42,474 nucleotides of DNA from Clostridia bacterium (GCA_017428085.1 JAFRRP010000001.1:1-42474); one strand, 5' to 3'. Positions 1-7,948 are shown, counted from the stretch's first letter. The notes: a model not told the origin generated them from the letters alone. A program made the numbers and translations.

Positions 1-1
1 A

Positions 2-586
2 GGAAAGCTCTCCAGCCATAAGCAATTCGGCGAGGCCAACGCCCTGCTGGCGGGCGACGCGCTGCTGACCCACGCGTTTTCCCTGATCGCGCAGGCCGCC
101 CTGGACGGCCGCGTGAGTGCGCAAGCCTCCGTGCAGGCCGCGGCGGAGCTGTCGCGTCTCTGCGGCGCGGCGGGCATGATCGGCGGGCAGTATATCGACC
201 TCGCCTACGAGAACAAAGCGGCGACCGCCGACGTTCTCTTTCAGCAGGACGCGCTGAAGACCGCCGCGCTGATTGAGGCAGCCTGCGTCATGGGGCTGAT
301 CGCCGCCGACGCTTCGGCGGAACAGATCGAAGCGGCCCGGCGGTTCGCGCTGGGGCTGGGGCTGGCCTTCCAGATCACGGACGATATTCTGGAAGAGCGC
401 GAAGGCGGCGTTTCCAGCGACGCGGTCAACGGCAAGGCCACTTACGTCAGCGAGATGGGGCTTGAAAAGGCCCGGGAAACCGCTGCGGCCTATACGGAAG
501 ACGCGATCAACGCGCTGGATCTGTTCGGCGATAATGCCTGCGGGATCAAAGCGTTTGCTCTGGCGCTGCTGCGCCGGACAAAGTAG
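2..586 (+). CDS. ispA: Polyprenyl (farnesyl) diphosphate synthase, 3' part
   Basis: This is the C-terminal part of a trans-prenyltransferase; the start lies upstream of the window. Frame 2 is open from the first complete codon and reads GKLSSHKQFGEANALLAGDA, the block that follows the first Asp-rich motif of the family. The second Asp-rich motif region is visible as LAFQITDDILE, and the tail has the usual GKATYVSEMGLEKAR block. The enzyme condenses IPP with DMAPP/GPP to farnesyl diphosphate in the cytoplasm, feeding undecaprenyl and quinone lipids. dxs follows after 11 nt, as in many Firmicutes where ispA and dxs are co-transcribed. Only about 195 residues are present, so chain-length specificity cannot be judged because the first DDxxD region is missing. 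Confidence 0.93.
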   Translation, partial: GKLSSHKQFGEANALLAGDALLTHAFSLIAQAALDGRVSAQASVQAAAELSRLCGAAGMIGGQYIDLAYENKAATADVLFQQDALKTAALIEAACVMGLIAADASAEQIEAARRFALGLGLAFQITDDILEEREGGVSSDAVNGKATYVSEMGLEKARETAAAYTEDAINALDLFGDNACGIKAFALALLRRTK

Positions 587-597
587 AGGTAACGGAA

Positions 598-2484
598 TTG
601 AACGGGAAATACCTGCCGACCATCAAGTCCCCGGCGGACGTCAAAAAAATACCGGAATCCGAGCTGCCGCTGCTGGCGGAGGAGATCCGCAAAGAGCTGG
701 TGGAGACCGTCTCCAAAACCGGCGGGCATCTTGCCTCCAACCTGGGCGTGGTGGAGCTGACCATCGCGCTGCATCGGGTATTCAATTCGCCGCAGGATAA
801 GATCATCTGGGACGTGAGCCATCAAAGCTACGTCCATAAGCTGCTCACGGGCCGGGCGGACCGGTTCGATACCATCCGGCAGCCCGGCGGTATCTCCGGC
901 TTTACCCGCCGGGAAGAGAGTGAGCACGATATCATGTCCGGCGGGCATTCGTCGGTGGCGCTGTCCGCCGCTTACGGCGTGGCGGCCGCCGACAAGCTGA
1001 AAAAACAGAAGAATTACACCGTCGCCGTGGTGGGCGACGGCGCCTTTACCGGCGGCATGGTTTATGAAGCGCTGAACAACGCCGGGCGCGCGGGCACGGG
1101 CACAAAGCTGATCGTGATCCTCAACGACAACGAGATGTCCATCTCCCAGAACGTGGGGGCGCTGGCGAAATACTTCGCCGTCATGCGCGCCAATCCCCGG
1201 TATTTCCGTCTGAAGGCGAGGGCGGAAGGCGTGCTCAACCGCATTCCGCTGGTGGGCAAAAAGCTGGCGAAGGGGCTTTACAATCTGAAGACCCACGTCA
1301 AGAACCTGATCTACAACTCCACCATGTTCGAGGACCTGGGCTTCCGCTACATGGGCCCGGTGGACGGCCACGATATCGGCCATCTGATCTCGGCGCTGGA
1401 GGGCGCGAAGGCCGCCAATTACCCCATCGTGCTGCACGTCAACACGGTCAAGGGCAAGGGCTACGAGCACGCGGAAAAGGCGCCTGCCGCCTTCCACGGC
1501 GTGTCCGCCTTCGATCTCGTCTCCGGCGAGCCGATCTTCAGGGAGACCAGCTTTTCGGAGAAGTTCGGCGAGTTCCTTGTGAACGCGGCGAAAAAGGACA
1601 GTCGTATCTGCTGCATCACCGCCGCCATGAGCCTGGGCACCGGGACGGACGCCTTCCGTCAGCAGTTCCCGGACCGGTTCTTCGACGTCGGGATAGCGGA
1701 GCAGCACGCCGCCACCTTCGCGGCGGGCTTGTCCGCGGGCGGGATGCTGCCGGTGTTCGCGGTGTACTCCACCTTTTTACAGCGCTCCTACGACCAGATC
1801 ATCCACGACTGCGCCATGCAGGGACTGAAGATCGTCTTCGCCATCGACCGGGCGGGCTTCGTGGGCTCGGACGGGGAGTCCCATCAGGGCATCTTCGACG
1901 CGGCGTTCCTGAACACCATCCCCGATATCACGGTGCTGGCGCCCACCACCTTCGGCGAACTGAACAGCTTTCTGGTCAAGGCGTTCTACCATACGGACGG
2001 GCCGGTGGCGATCCGCTATCCAAGAGGGATCGAGCCGGAGGTGCCGGAGGATTTTGAGGACACCTTTACCGATTTCGACCTGTACGGCGACCCCTCCTGC
2101 GATACCGCCGTCGTCACCTACGGCCGGTGTTTCGCCGAGGCCTGCAAGGCGCGGCTGGCGCTGGCGGAGCAGGGAAGAGACGTTTTTATTATTAAATTGA
2201 ACACCATCAAGCCCGTTTCCAACGATGCGGTAAAGGCGTCGCTTCACTGTAAAGCGATCTTCTTCTTTGAGGAGGGTCAGCGCTTCGGCGGCATCGGCGA
2301 GACCTTCGGCGACAAGCTTTTCAAATACGGCTACAAGGGCGATTACAAGAACACCGCCGTGGAAGGCGAGTTCCCGAAGCAGGATACCGTCAGGGGCCAG
2401 CTGCACCATTACAAGCTGGACGCGGAAGGCATGGCGGAAACAGTTTTAGGTAGCGCGGCACCTCAGTGCCGCTTCAGGCAGTAG
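598..2484 (+). CDS. dxs: 1-deoxy-D-xylulose-5-phosphate synthase
   Basis: This enzyme condenses pyruvate and glyceraldehyde-3-phosphate to DXP using thiamine diphosphate, the first step of the MEP isoprenoid pathway. The 628-residue protein has the N-terminal TPP domain (VVGDGAFTGGMVYEALNNAG near residue 143), the central transketolase pyrimidine-binding domain (DVGIAEQHAATFAAGL, FAIDRAGFVGSDGESHQG) and the C-terminal domain, close to full family length. The start is TTG at 598, chosen for the AGAGGT ribosome site at 585-590 and the N-terminus NGKYLPTIKSPADVKKI. The last 11 or so codons (GSAAPQCRFRQ) are not family sequence: they are translated from an intergenic hairpin/heptad repeat, which also supplies the TAG stop. 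It probably sits in one operon with ispA. Confidence 0.97.
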   Translation: MNGKYLPTIKSPADVKKIPESELPLLAEEIRKELVETVSKTGGHLASNLGVVELTIALHRVFNSPQDKIIWDVSHQSYVHKLLTGRADRFDTIRQPGGISGFTRREESEHDIMSGGHSSVALSAAYGVAAADKLKKQKNYTVAVVGDGAFTGGMVYEALNNAGRAGTGTKLIVILNDNEMSISQNVGALAKYFAVMRANPRYFRLKARAEGVLNRIPLVGKKLAKGLYNLKTHVKNLIYNSTMFEDLGFRYMGPVDGHDIGHLISALEGAKAANYPIVLHVNTVKGKGYEHAEKAPAAFHGVSAFDLVSGEPIFRETSFSEKFGEFLVNAAKKDSRICCITAAMSLGTGTDAFRQQFPDRFFDVGIAEQHAATFAAGLSAGGMLPVFAVYSTFLQRSYDQIIHDCAMQGLKIVFAIDRAGFVGSDGESHQGIFDAAFLNTIPDITVLAPTTFGELNSFLVKAFYHTDGPVAIRYPRGIEPEVPEDFEDTFTDFDLYGDPSCDTAVVTYGRCFAEACKARLALAEQGRDVFIIKLNTIKPVSNDAVKASLHCKAIFFFEEGQRFGGIGETFGDKLFKYGYKGDYKNTAVEGEFPKQDTVRGQLHHYKLDAEGMAETVLGSAAPQCRFRQ

Positions 2485-2524
2485 GCAATAAGCAGTAGGG
2501 GGTAGCGCGGCTGCCCGCAGCTGT
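2450..2524. repeat. Hairpin-heptad-hairpin intergenic element overlapping the dxs 3' end
   Basis: A GTAGC-led hairpin (stem GCGGCAC 2455-2461, loop CTCA, stem GTGCCGC 2466-2472) is followed by four 7-bp units in register (AGGCAGT, AGGCAAT, AAGCAGT, AGGGGGT; 2476-2503). A second GTAGC hairpin then follows (2502-2524; stems GCGGCTG and CAGCTGT with G-U pairs, loop CCCG). The first hairpin is identical over 23 bases to 9478-9500. The element overlaps the last codons of dxs; its stop TAG straddles two heptads. Two more perfect hairpins (TCTGCC/GGCAGA at 2551-2566 and GGTCTCC/GGAGACC at 2567-2583) follow before tlyA and may be part of the same composite. Confidence 0.8.
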
Positions 2525-2637
2525 TCTCGCCTGTCGGCTCGGTCGGTGCTTCTGCCTTGCGGCAGAGGTCTCCACTGGAGACCAGCACCCCGTCGAAGGC
2601 GGTTCTTAGCATAAGATACATGTTTTGGTGAGATCAT

Positions 2638-3441
2638 ATGGCAGAGAAAAAACGCCTTGACGCGCTGATCGTCGAACTGGGCCTGTGCGAAAGCCGGGAA
2701 AAGGCAAAGTCCGCCATTATGGCGGGCGACGTATTCGTCAACGGGCACAAGGCCCTGAAAGCCGGCGATACGGTCAGGAATGATGATAAAATCGAGGTCC
2801 GCGGCGGCATGGAGTTTGTCAGCCGCGGCGGGTATAAGCTGAAAAAGGCGATGGCGGCGTTCCCCATCAACTTGACCGATAAGGTCTGCATGGATATCGG
2901 CGCTTCCACCGGCGGTTTTACGGACTGCATGCTGCAAAACGGCGCCAAAAAGGTCTACTGTATCGACGTGGGCTACGGCCAGCTGGCGTGGAAGCTGCGC
3001 AGCGACGAACGCGTCGTCAATCTGGAACGCACCAATATCCGTTACGTCACCCGCGAGCAGATCCCGGACGCGCCGGATTTTGCCTCCGTGGACGTGTCCT
3101 TTATCTCCCTGAAGCTGGTGCTGCCGGTGGCGTACGGCCTGCTGAACGACGCGGGGGAGTGCGTGTGCCTCATCAAGCCCCAGTTCGAGGCGGGGCGCGA
3201 CAAGGTGGGAAAAAAGGGCGTCGTGCGGGAAAAGAGCACCCATGTCGAAGTGGCGGAAGCCATCGTTGCGTTCGCGAAGAAAACCGGCTTCACCGTCGCG
3301 GGGCTGGACTATTCGCCCATCAAGGGCCCGGAGGGCAACATCGAATACCTGCTGTATCTGAAAAAAAACGGCGAACCGGCGGAGGTCGACGTCGCCGAGG
3401 TCGTCTCCCGTTCCCATGCGGAGCTGGACCGTAACGCGTGA
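2638..3441 (+). CDS. tlyA: TlyA-family S4/FtsJ-like rRNA 2'-O-methyltransferase
   Basis: The protein has 267 residues. The N-terminal S4 RNA-binding domain (about residues 3-65: KKRLDALIVELGLCESREKA, VFVNGHKALKAGD) is followed by a Rossmann SAM-binding methyltransferase domain with CMDIGASTGGFTDCML and YCIDVGYGQLAWKLR, then the catalytic-fold strand DVSFISLKLVLP and CLIKPQFEAG. Homologues (TlyA, Bacillus YqxC) methylate ribose 2'-OH of cytidines in rRNA or are annotated as hemolysin-like; methyltransferase is the better call. Its place between dxs and nadK-argR-recN is the standard Firmicutes arrangement. The ATG at 2638 has only a weak upstream purine stretch (GGTGAG). A repeat-rich 153-nt gap separates it from dxs. 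Confidence 0.92.
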   Translation: MAEKKRLDALIVELGLCESREKAKSAIMAGDVFVNGHKALKAGDTVRNDDKIEVRGGMEFVSRGGYKLKKAMAAFPINLTDKVCMDIGASTGGFTDCMLQNGAKKVYCIDVGYGQLAWKLRSDERVVNLERTNIRYVTREQIPDAPDFASVDVSFISLKLVLPVAYGLLNDAGECVCLIKPQFEAGRDKVGKKGVVREKSTHVEVAEAIVAFAKKTGFTVAGLDYSPIKGPEGNIEYLLYLKKNGEPAEVDVAEVVSRSHAELDRNA

Positions 3442-3449
3442 CCTTCCTC

Positions 3450-3621
3450 ATGCTTGCGCAAGCAAGCATATCATGCCGAGCGTCGGCACGGCATATCATG
3501 CATGACGAAGTCACGCATAGCACGTTGCCGTAGGCAACATATCATTTCCGGGATAACCCGTAAAAGTGCGTCGCGCCAAAAATGATATTCGCCTTGCGCG
3601 TGATATGCGGCTGCGCCGCAT
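3450..3621. repeat. Composite of small hairpins linked by ATATCA / TGATAT
   Basis: The tlyA-nadK gap holds a chain of short hairpins. On the left each is followed by ATATCA or a variant: ATGCTTGC-GCAA-GCAAGCAT (3450-3469), TGCCGA-GCG-TCGGCA (3474-3488), GCATGAC-GAA-GTCACGC (3500-3516, one mismatch) and GTTGCC-GTA-GGCAAC (3524-3538). A centre with CGGG-ATAA-CCCG (3549-3560) follows. The linker then appears inverted as TGATAT (3583-3588, 3601-3606), ending with ATGCGGC-TGC-GCCGCAT (3605-3621). The linker flips orientation at the centre, so the whole is roughly dyad-symmetric. No ORF explains it. The family is unrelated to the heptad elements elsewhere in the window. Confidence 0.75.
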
Positions 3622-3655
3622 GAAACCACCGAAATGAAACGAAAGAAGTAGTTCC

Positions 3656-4516
3656 ATGACTGTTTCCGTTATTCCCAACTTAACGCGCGAACGCGCCGCC
3701 GAGATCACTTCCGCTGTGTGCGGTACGCTGCGCGGGCTAGGTGTTTCGTGCCAGCTGGACGAGGCGCTTTCCGGCGCGCTGCCGCCCATCGACGGCGCGG
3801 CGTTCGTGTCGTCGGAGGAATTGTACAAAAGCTGTGATTTCGTCATCGCCATCGGCGGCGACGGCTCCGTGATCCGCGCTGCCAAGGCGGCCGCGCCATA
3901 CGGCAAAAAGCTGATCGGCATCAACGCGGGCAGACTTGCCTATCTGTGCGAGCTCGATCCCACGGAGCTGGATCGGCTTTCCGCGCTGGTCTGCGGCGAA
4001 TACACCGTAAAAAAGCGGCTGATGCTGCGGGTGGAATTCTACGAAAACGGCGCGCTTCGCCGCAGCGACGCCTGTATCAATGACGTCACCTTTGCCCGCG
4101 GCCGGGAGATCCGGCTGGTGGATATCAGCGTCAAGGCCAACGGCAAGCCCATCGCCGACTATGTGGCGGACGGCGTGATCTTTGCCACGCCAACCGGTTC
4201 CACCGCCTATTCCATGTCGGCGGGCGGGCCTATCATCGAGCCCACGGTGGACGTGATCTCCCTGACGCCCGTCAGCCCCCATTCGCTGATCTGCCGCCCG
4301 TACATTTTCGCGGCGGATACGGTGTTCGAGGTCACCGCCCGGGAACGGGACGACGGTGAAAAAGTATACTTTTCCTGCGACGGGGGCGATTCGCAGCTGT
4401 TGCCTCCCGACGGGTATGTGAAGATCACCCGGGCGGAAACGGACGCTCTGTTCGTCTCCGTCAAGCCGGACAATTTTATCGACGTACTGAACAAAAAGCT
4501 GGAAATAAAAAAGTGA
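3656..4516 (+). CDS. nadK: NAD kinase
   Basis: NAD kinase phosphorylates NAD to NADP using ATP (or polyphosphate) and is the only route to NADP in the cell. The 286-residue protein has the diagnostic GGDGS motif (residues 67-71, in FVIAIGGDGSVIRAAK), the substrate-binding FATPTGSTAYSMSAGGPI block (about 176-193) and the C-terminal beta-rich domain (CDGGDSQLLPPDGYVKI). The length is normal. ATG at 3656 follows a purine-rich GAAAGAAG stretch. The gene comes after the hairpin composite and ends 9 nt before argR, so nadK-argR-recN look co-transcribed. Confidence 0.96.
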   Translation: MTVSVIPNLTRERAAEITSAVCGTLRGLGVSCQLDEALSGALPPIDGAAFVSSEELYKSCDFVIAIGGDGSVIRAAKAAAPYGKKLIGINAGRLAYLCELDPTELDRLSALVCGEYTVKKRLMLRVEFYENGALRRSDACINDVTFARGREIRLVDISVKANGKPIADYVADGVIFATPTGSTAYSMSAGGPIIEPTVDVISLTPVSPHSLICRPYIFAADTVFEVTARERDDGEKVYFSCDGGDSQLLPPDGYVKITRAETDALFVSVKPDNFIDVLNKKLEIKK

Positions 4517-4525
4517 GGATTTCCC

Positions 4526-4978
4526 ATGAAAAAGGACAGACATTCCATCATTGCGGAGCTGATCGAAAATCACGTGATCAGCACGCAGGAGGACCTGCTG
4601 CGGATGCTGAACGCCGAGGGCGTCAACGTGACGCAGGCCACGGTTTCACGCGATATCAAGCAGATGCGCATCGTCAAGCAGGCGGCTGCCAACGGCGTTT
4701 ATAAATACTGTCTGCCCAAGGCCAAGGCGGACGACGAAAACGCCAAGTATATGGCGATCATGGCGGGCGCGGTGGAGCATACCGATATCGCCATGAATAC
4801 CGTGGTCGTCAAATGCCACGCGGGCACGGCGCAGGCAGCCTGCGCGGCGCTGGATTCCATGGATCTGCCGGAGGTGGCGGGCACCATCGCCGGCGACGAC
4901 ACCATCTTCGTGCTGTGTTATACCGTGGAGGCGGCGGCCGCCGTCCGGGAAAAGCTGGATGAAATGTTCGGATTTTAA
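4526..4978 (+). CDS. argR: Arginine repressor ArgR/AhrC
   Basis: ArgR is an arginine-sensing hexameric transcription factor that represses arginine biosynthesis and can activate catabolism. At 150 residues it has normal length. The winged-helix DNA-binding domain occupies about residues 1-70 (RHSIIAELIENHVISTQEDL and VTQATVSRDIKQMRIVK). The C-terminal oligomerisation and arginine-binding domain ends with the conserved GTIAGDDTIFVLC block, which contributes the Asp pair contacting arginine. It is wedged between nadK and recN (2-nt gap to recN), the arrangement found in Bacillus and Clostridia. No ARG box is recognised near it by eye. Confidence 0.96.
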   Translation: MKKDRHSIIAELIENHVISTQEDLLRMLNAEGVNVTQATVSRDIKQMRIVKQAAANGVYKYCLPKAKADDENAKYMAIMAGAVEHTDIAMNTVVVKCHAGTAQAACAALDSMDLPEVAGTIAGDDTIFVLCYTVEAAAAVREKLDEMFGF

Positions 4979-4980
4979 GT

Positions 4981-6675
4981 ATGCTGAAACTGCTTGAAAT
5001 AGAAAACATCGCCGTCATCGAAAAGGCGTCCGTGTCGTTTTCCGGGGGGCTGAACGTGCTCACCGGCGAAACCGGCGCGGGCAAATCCATCGTGATCGAC
5101 TCCATCAACGCCGTTACCGGGCAGAAGACCTCCCGCGAGCTGCTCCGCACCGGGGCGGCACACGCGTTTGTCTCCGCGCTGTTTGAGGACGCGGGGGAGG
5201 ACGCGGCGCAGGCGCTTGCCGGGTGCGGCGTGCCGGTGGAGGAGGACGGCAGCATCCTGCTGCAGAGAACGCTTTATAAGGACGGCAAAAACCTGTGCCG
5301 TATCAACGGCGCGCCCGTCACCGTTTCCATGCTCAAAAGCGTGGGAGAAACGCTCATCAACATCCACGGCCAGCGGGATTCCCAGGCGCTGCTGGACGAC
5401 GCGAAGCATATCGGCTTTCTGGATTCTTTCGCGGGATTGACGGAAAAGGTTGCCGCTTATTCCTCCGATTACGGGCATTTGAGGGAAATCAAACGGACGA
5501 TCCGTTCCCTGCGGACGGACGAGGCGGAAAAGGCCCGCCGGATCGATCTGCTGACCTGGCAGATCAACGAGCTGGAGGAGGCTGCCGTCGTTCCCGGCGA
5601 GCGCGACGAGCTGCACCGCAAAAAGAATATCCTGACCAATTCCATGAAGCTCTCCGCCGCACTTTCTTCCGCCCTTCACGCGCTCAGCGGCGACGGCGAC
5701 GGCGCGGGTGCGGCTTCGCTGTTGTCTCAGGCGGCGCGGGAGATCGCCTCGGTGGCATCCGTAGCCAAAGGGCTGGACGCCGTTGCCGCCACGCTGGAAG
5801 AAACGGAAAGCACGGTGGCGGACGCGGCGGCAGTCATCGACGACGTGCTGGGCCAGCTGGACAGCGTGGAGGGCACTTTGGACGCCGTTGACGAACGGCT
5901 TGACACATTATACCGGCTTTCCAAAAAATACGGCGCCACAGAGGAGGAGATGCTGTCCTTCCTTGAAAACGCGCGGCGGGAGCTGGAGCTCATCACGCTT
6001 TCGGACGAGAAAGCGGAGCAGCTTACCGCCGAGGCGGAAACGCTGCTGGCCTCCTGCGAAAAGCAGGCGGCGGCGCTGTCCACAGCGCGCAAAAAGAGCG
6101 CGAAGCAGCTCTCTTCGGCGGTGGAAAGGGAACTGGCGTTTCTGAATATGCCCTCCTGCCGTTTCGTCGTGGAGCTCGTTCCCTCGGAGCTGTGCGAGAC
6201 AGGCGCGGACAGGGTGACGTTCCTGATCTCCGCCAACGCGGGGGAAGAGCCGAAACCTTTGGGCAGGGTGGCCAGCGGCGGCGAGCTGTCGCGTATCATG
6301 CTGGCGCTGAAAAACGTGCTCTCTGCAAAGGATTCCGTGGATACGCTGATCTTCGACGAGATCGACGCGGGCGTCAGCGGCGAGGCGGCTTCCCGTATCG
6401 CCGTCAAGCTGTCGCAGGTCGCAAGGCGTTCGCAGGTGATCTGTATCACCCATCTGGCGCAGATCGCCGCCTTTGCGGACGAGCATCTGTTCCTGCGCAA
6501 GGAGGAGATCGGCGGCAAGACCTATACCCGCATCACGTCCCTGAACGACGAGGGCCGCGTCAGGGAGCTGGCGCGCATCAGCTACGGCGAAGACCCGGGC
6601 GAAACGCAGCTGCTTTCCGCCGGACAGATGCTGGCGGCCGCCCGGGAGAAAAAGGTTGCAGGCAGTGGGGAATAG
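4981..6675 (+). CDS. recN: DNA repair protein RecN
   Basis: RecN is an SMC-like ATPase recruited to double-strand breaks. The protein has 564 residues, with Walker A GETGAGKS at 29-36, a long central coiled-coil region (about 150-370) and the C-terminal ATPase half with signature ASGGELSRIMLALKNVL, Walker B TLIFDEIDAGVSGEAA and the switch block VICITHLAQIAAFADEHL. ATG follows the argR stop by 2 nt, so translation is probably coupled. The last codons after AAREKK (VAGSGE) are read from the heptad element 6661-6810, which also provides the TAG stop. This is a slightly unusual tail, but the catalytic core is intact. Confidence 0.96.
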   Translation: MLKLLEIENIAVIEKASVSFSGGLNVLTGETGAGKSIVIDSINAVTGQKTSRELLRTGAAHAFVSALFEDAGEDAAQALAGCGVPVEEDGSILLQRTLYKDGKNLCRINGAPVTVSMLKSVGETLINIHGQRDSQALLDDAKHIGFLDSFAGLTEKVAAYSSDYGHLREIKRTIRSLRTDEAEKARRIDLLTWQINELEEAAVVPGERDELHRKKNILTNSMKLSAALSSALHALSGDGDGAGAASLLSQAAREIASVASVAKGLDAVAATLEETESTVADAAAVIDDVLGQLDSVEGTLDAVDERLDTLYRLSKKYGATEEEMLSFLENARRELELITLSDEKAEQLTAEAETLLASCEKQAAALSTARKKSAKQLSSAVERELAFLNMPSCRFVVELVPSELCETGADRVTFLISANAGEEPKPLGRVASGGELSRIMLALKNVLSAKDSVDTLIFDEIDAGVSGEAASRIAVKLSQVARRSQVICITHLAQIAAFADEHLFLRKEEIGGKTYTRITSLNDEGRVRELARISYGEDPGETQLLSAGQMLAAAREKKVAGSGE

Positions 6676-6810
6676 GCAGTAGGCAGTAGGCAGTAGTGAT
6701 TAGTCAGCAGGCAAGAGATAAAAAAACGACGTTTGTATCGCTGCAAACGCCGTTTTGTTATATCTTGAAGTTTCTTCTAACCACTAGTCACTAACCACTA
6801 ATCACTGCAG
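6661..6810. repeat. Inverted heptad element between convergent recN and mutY
   Basis: The left arm is eight in-register 7-mers from 6661 to 6716 (GGCAGTG, GGGAATA, GGCAGTA three times, GTGATTA, GTCAGCA, GGCAAGA). The right arm is five in inverted sense from about 6776 to 6810 (TCTAACC, ACTAGTC, ACTAACC, ACTAATC, ACTGCAG). Complements of right-arm units match left-arm units such as GTGATTA. The core holds a transcription terminator (6723-6756). The recN stop lies in the left arm and the mutY stop (6802-6804) in the right arm. Confidence 0.82.
6723..6756. terminator. Bidirectional rho-independent terminator for recN and mutY
   Basis: A 12-bp stem with one A/C mismatch (AAAACGACGTTTG pairing with CAAACGCCGTTTT) and an 8-nt loop is flanked by A-runs on the left and T-runs on the right. 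It can therefore terminate both the rightward recN transcript and the leftward mutY transcript. It sits in the core of the heptad element. Confidence 0.75.
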
Positions 6811-7830
6811 GAACGGCTTGAAGGCCGTTGGCAGGGGATAGGTCTCGGCAAGCTCCCGGGGAGATACCCACAAAAAGCGGTCTCCTGCGTTCTGTACCCG
6901 TACCCGCCAGCCCTTCATCAGCCAGTCGATGTGGGTGAAAACGTGTTTTGCGTCCCGGTAAAACGCCGCGGAAAGCGGTTCCATGCCCCATTCCTTCACC
7001 AAAGATCCGATCTCCGTCTCCGTCAAAAAACCGTTGACGTTGGGAAACTGGTACATGCCGGATAACAGCCCCGGTCCCTTCCGCTTTTCAATGGCGATAC
7101 GGCCCTCGCCGTCCTCGATCAGCAGGACGGTTTTCTCTTCTTTTCTTCGTTTCGTCTGCTTCTCGCGTACGGGCAGCTCTTCCGTCAGCCCGTCCCGGCA
7201 GGCGGCGCACATTTCCCTCAGCGGGCACCGTCCGCACAGCGGGACGCCGTTCGGCAGGCATACCAGCTCGCCCAGTTCCATCAGCGCCTCGTTGAAAGCC
7301 CCCGGCTGCTCCGGCAGCACGGCGGCAAGTTCCTTTGTCGCCGCTTTTTTGGTTTCCGGCAGCAGCACGTTGCGCCGGTCGCCGGTCAGCCGGGAGAGCA
7401 CCCGCAGCACGTTGCCGTCCACCGCCGTCACCTTTTCGTTGAAGCAAAGGGAAGCGACGGCCCCCGCCGTGTATTCTCCCACGCCGGGCAGCTTCACGAT
7501 ATCCGCGTAATGCTCCGGGAACCTTCCGCCGAATTCCGTCACGATCATCCGCGCCGCTTTTTGCAGGTTGCGGGCGCGGCTGTAATATCCCAGCCCCTCC
7601 CAGAGCTTCAGCAGCTTTTCCTCAGGGCATTCGCTTAAAGCGCGGATATCCGGCAGCGCTTCCGTGAAACGCGCGTAGTATTTTTTTACCGCCTCGATAC
7701 GCGTCTGCTGCAGCATGATCTCGCTGATCCATACGTGGTACGGATCTCTGTCCTCCCGCCAGGGGAGGGCTCTTCTGTTTTCGGCGAACCACGCTGACAG
7801 CGGTTCCGCGATGGGGGGGATGGTATACAT
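6802..7830 (-). CDS. mutY: A/G-specific adenine DNA glycosylase
   Basis: MutY removes adenine mispaired with 8-oxoguanine. The start is ATG at 7830 (342 aa): it is preceded by AGGAG at good spacing, the product begins MYTIPPIAEPLSAWFAENRR in register with the family, and the promoter at 7876-7904 lies upstream of this ATG, which excludes the in-frame ATG at 7926. Visible features are catalytic Glu37 (SEIMLQQTR), the helix-hairpin-helix LPGVGEYTAGAVAS (114-127), catalytic Asp138 (VDGNVLRVLSRL) and a 4Fe-4S loop at C191, C199, C202, C208. The C-terminal NUDIX-like 8-oxoG recognition domain follows. Its stop codon lies within the heptad element shared with recN. Confidence 0.95.
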   Translation of the reverse strand: MYTIPPIAEPLSAWFAENRRALPWREDRDPYHVWISEIMLQQTRIEAVKKYYARFTEALPDIRALSECPEEKLLKLWEGLGYYSRARNLQKAARMIVTEFGGRFPEHYADIVKLPGVGEYTAGAVASLCFNEKVTAVDGNVLRVLSRLTGDRRNVLLPETKKAATKELAAVLPEQPGAFNEALMELGELVCLPNGVPLCGRCPLREMCAACRDGLTEELPVREKQTKRRKEEKTVLLIEDGEGRIAIEKRKGPGLLSGMYQFPNVNGFLTETEIGSLVKEWGMEPLSAAFYRDAKHVFTHIDWLMKGWRVRVQNAGDRFLWVSPRELAETYPLPTAFKPFLQ

Positions 7831-7875
7831 ACGGCGTTGCTCCTGTCGTTGCAGACGAATGGGTTTGATACCGTA

Positions 7876-7904
7876 AGTATACGGTGTCGGGAAAAATTTG
7901 TCAA
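7876..7904 (-). promoter_or_regulatory. SigA-type promoter of mutY
   Basis: On the minus strand TTGACA (7904-7899) is followed by a 17-bp spacer and TATACT (7881-7876), a near-consensus vegetative promoter. It would start transcription near 7869, about 40 nt upstream of the mutY ATG at 7830. Confidence 0.8.
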
Positions 7905-7919
7905 GTGCGGTCGGGGGAC

Positions 7920-7948
7920 TTGTCAAACCGGCGAAAACGTGATAAAAT
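7920..7948 (+). promoter_or_regulatory. SigA-type promoter of the transglutaminase-like gene
   Basis: TTGTCA (7920-7925), a 17-bp spacer and TAAAAT (7943-7948) lie 30 nt before the ATG at 7978 and next to the divergent mutY promoter. The -35 hexamers are only 15 bp apart, so the two promoters share a compact control region. Confidence 0.75.

Noticed and set aside
490..1707. Long minus-strand frame opposite dxs
   Set aside because: It is antisense to a clear dxs with full motifs and has no recognisable domain or ribosome site. The same applies to 40426-42204 opposite the GH43 gene and 10091-11614 opposite clpC.
7831..7926. Upstream in-frame start for mutY
   Set aside because: It would lie upstream of the promoter at 7876-7904 and adds sequence not typical of MutY; ATG 7830 has a good ribosome site.
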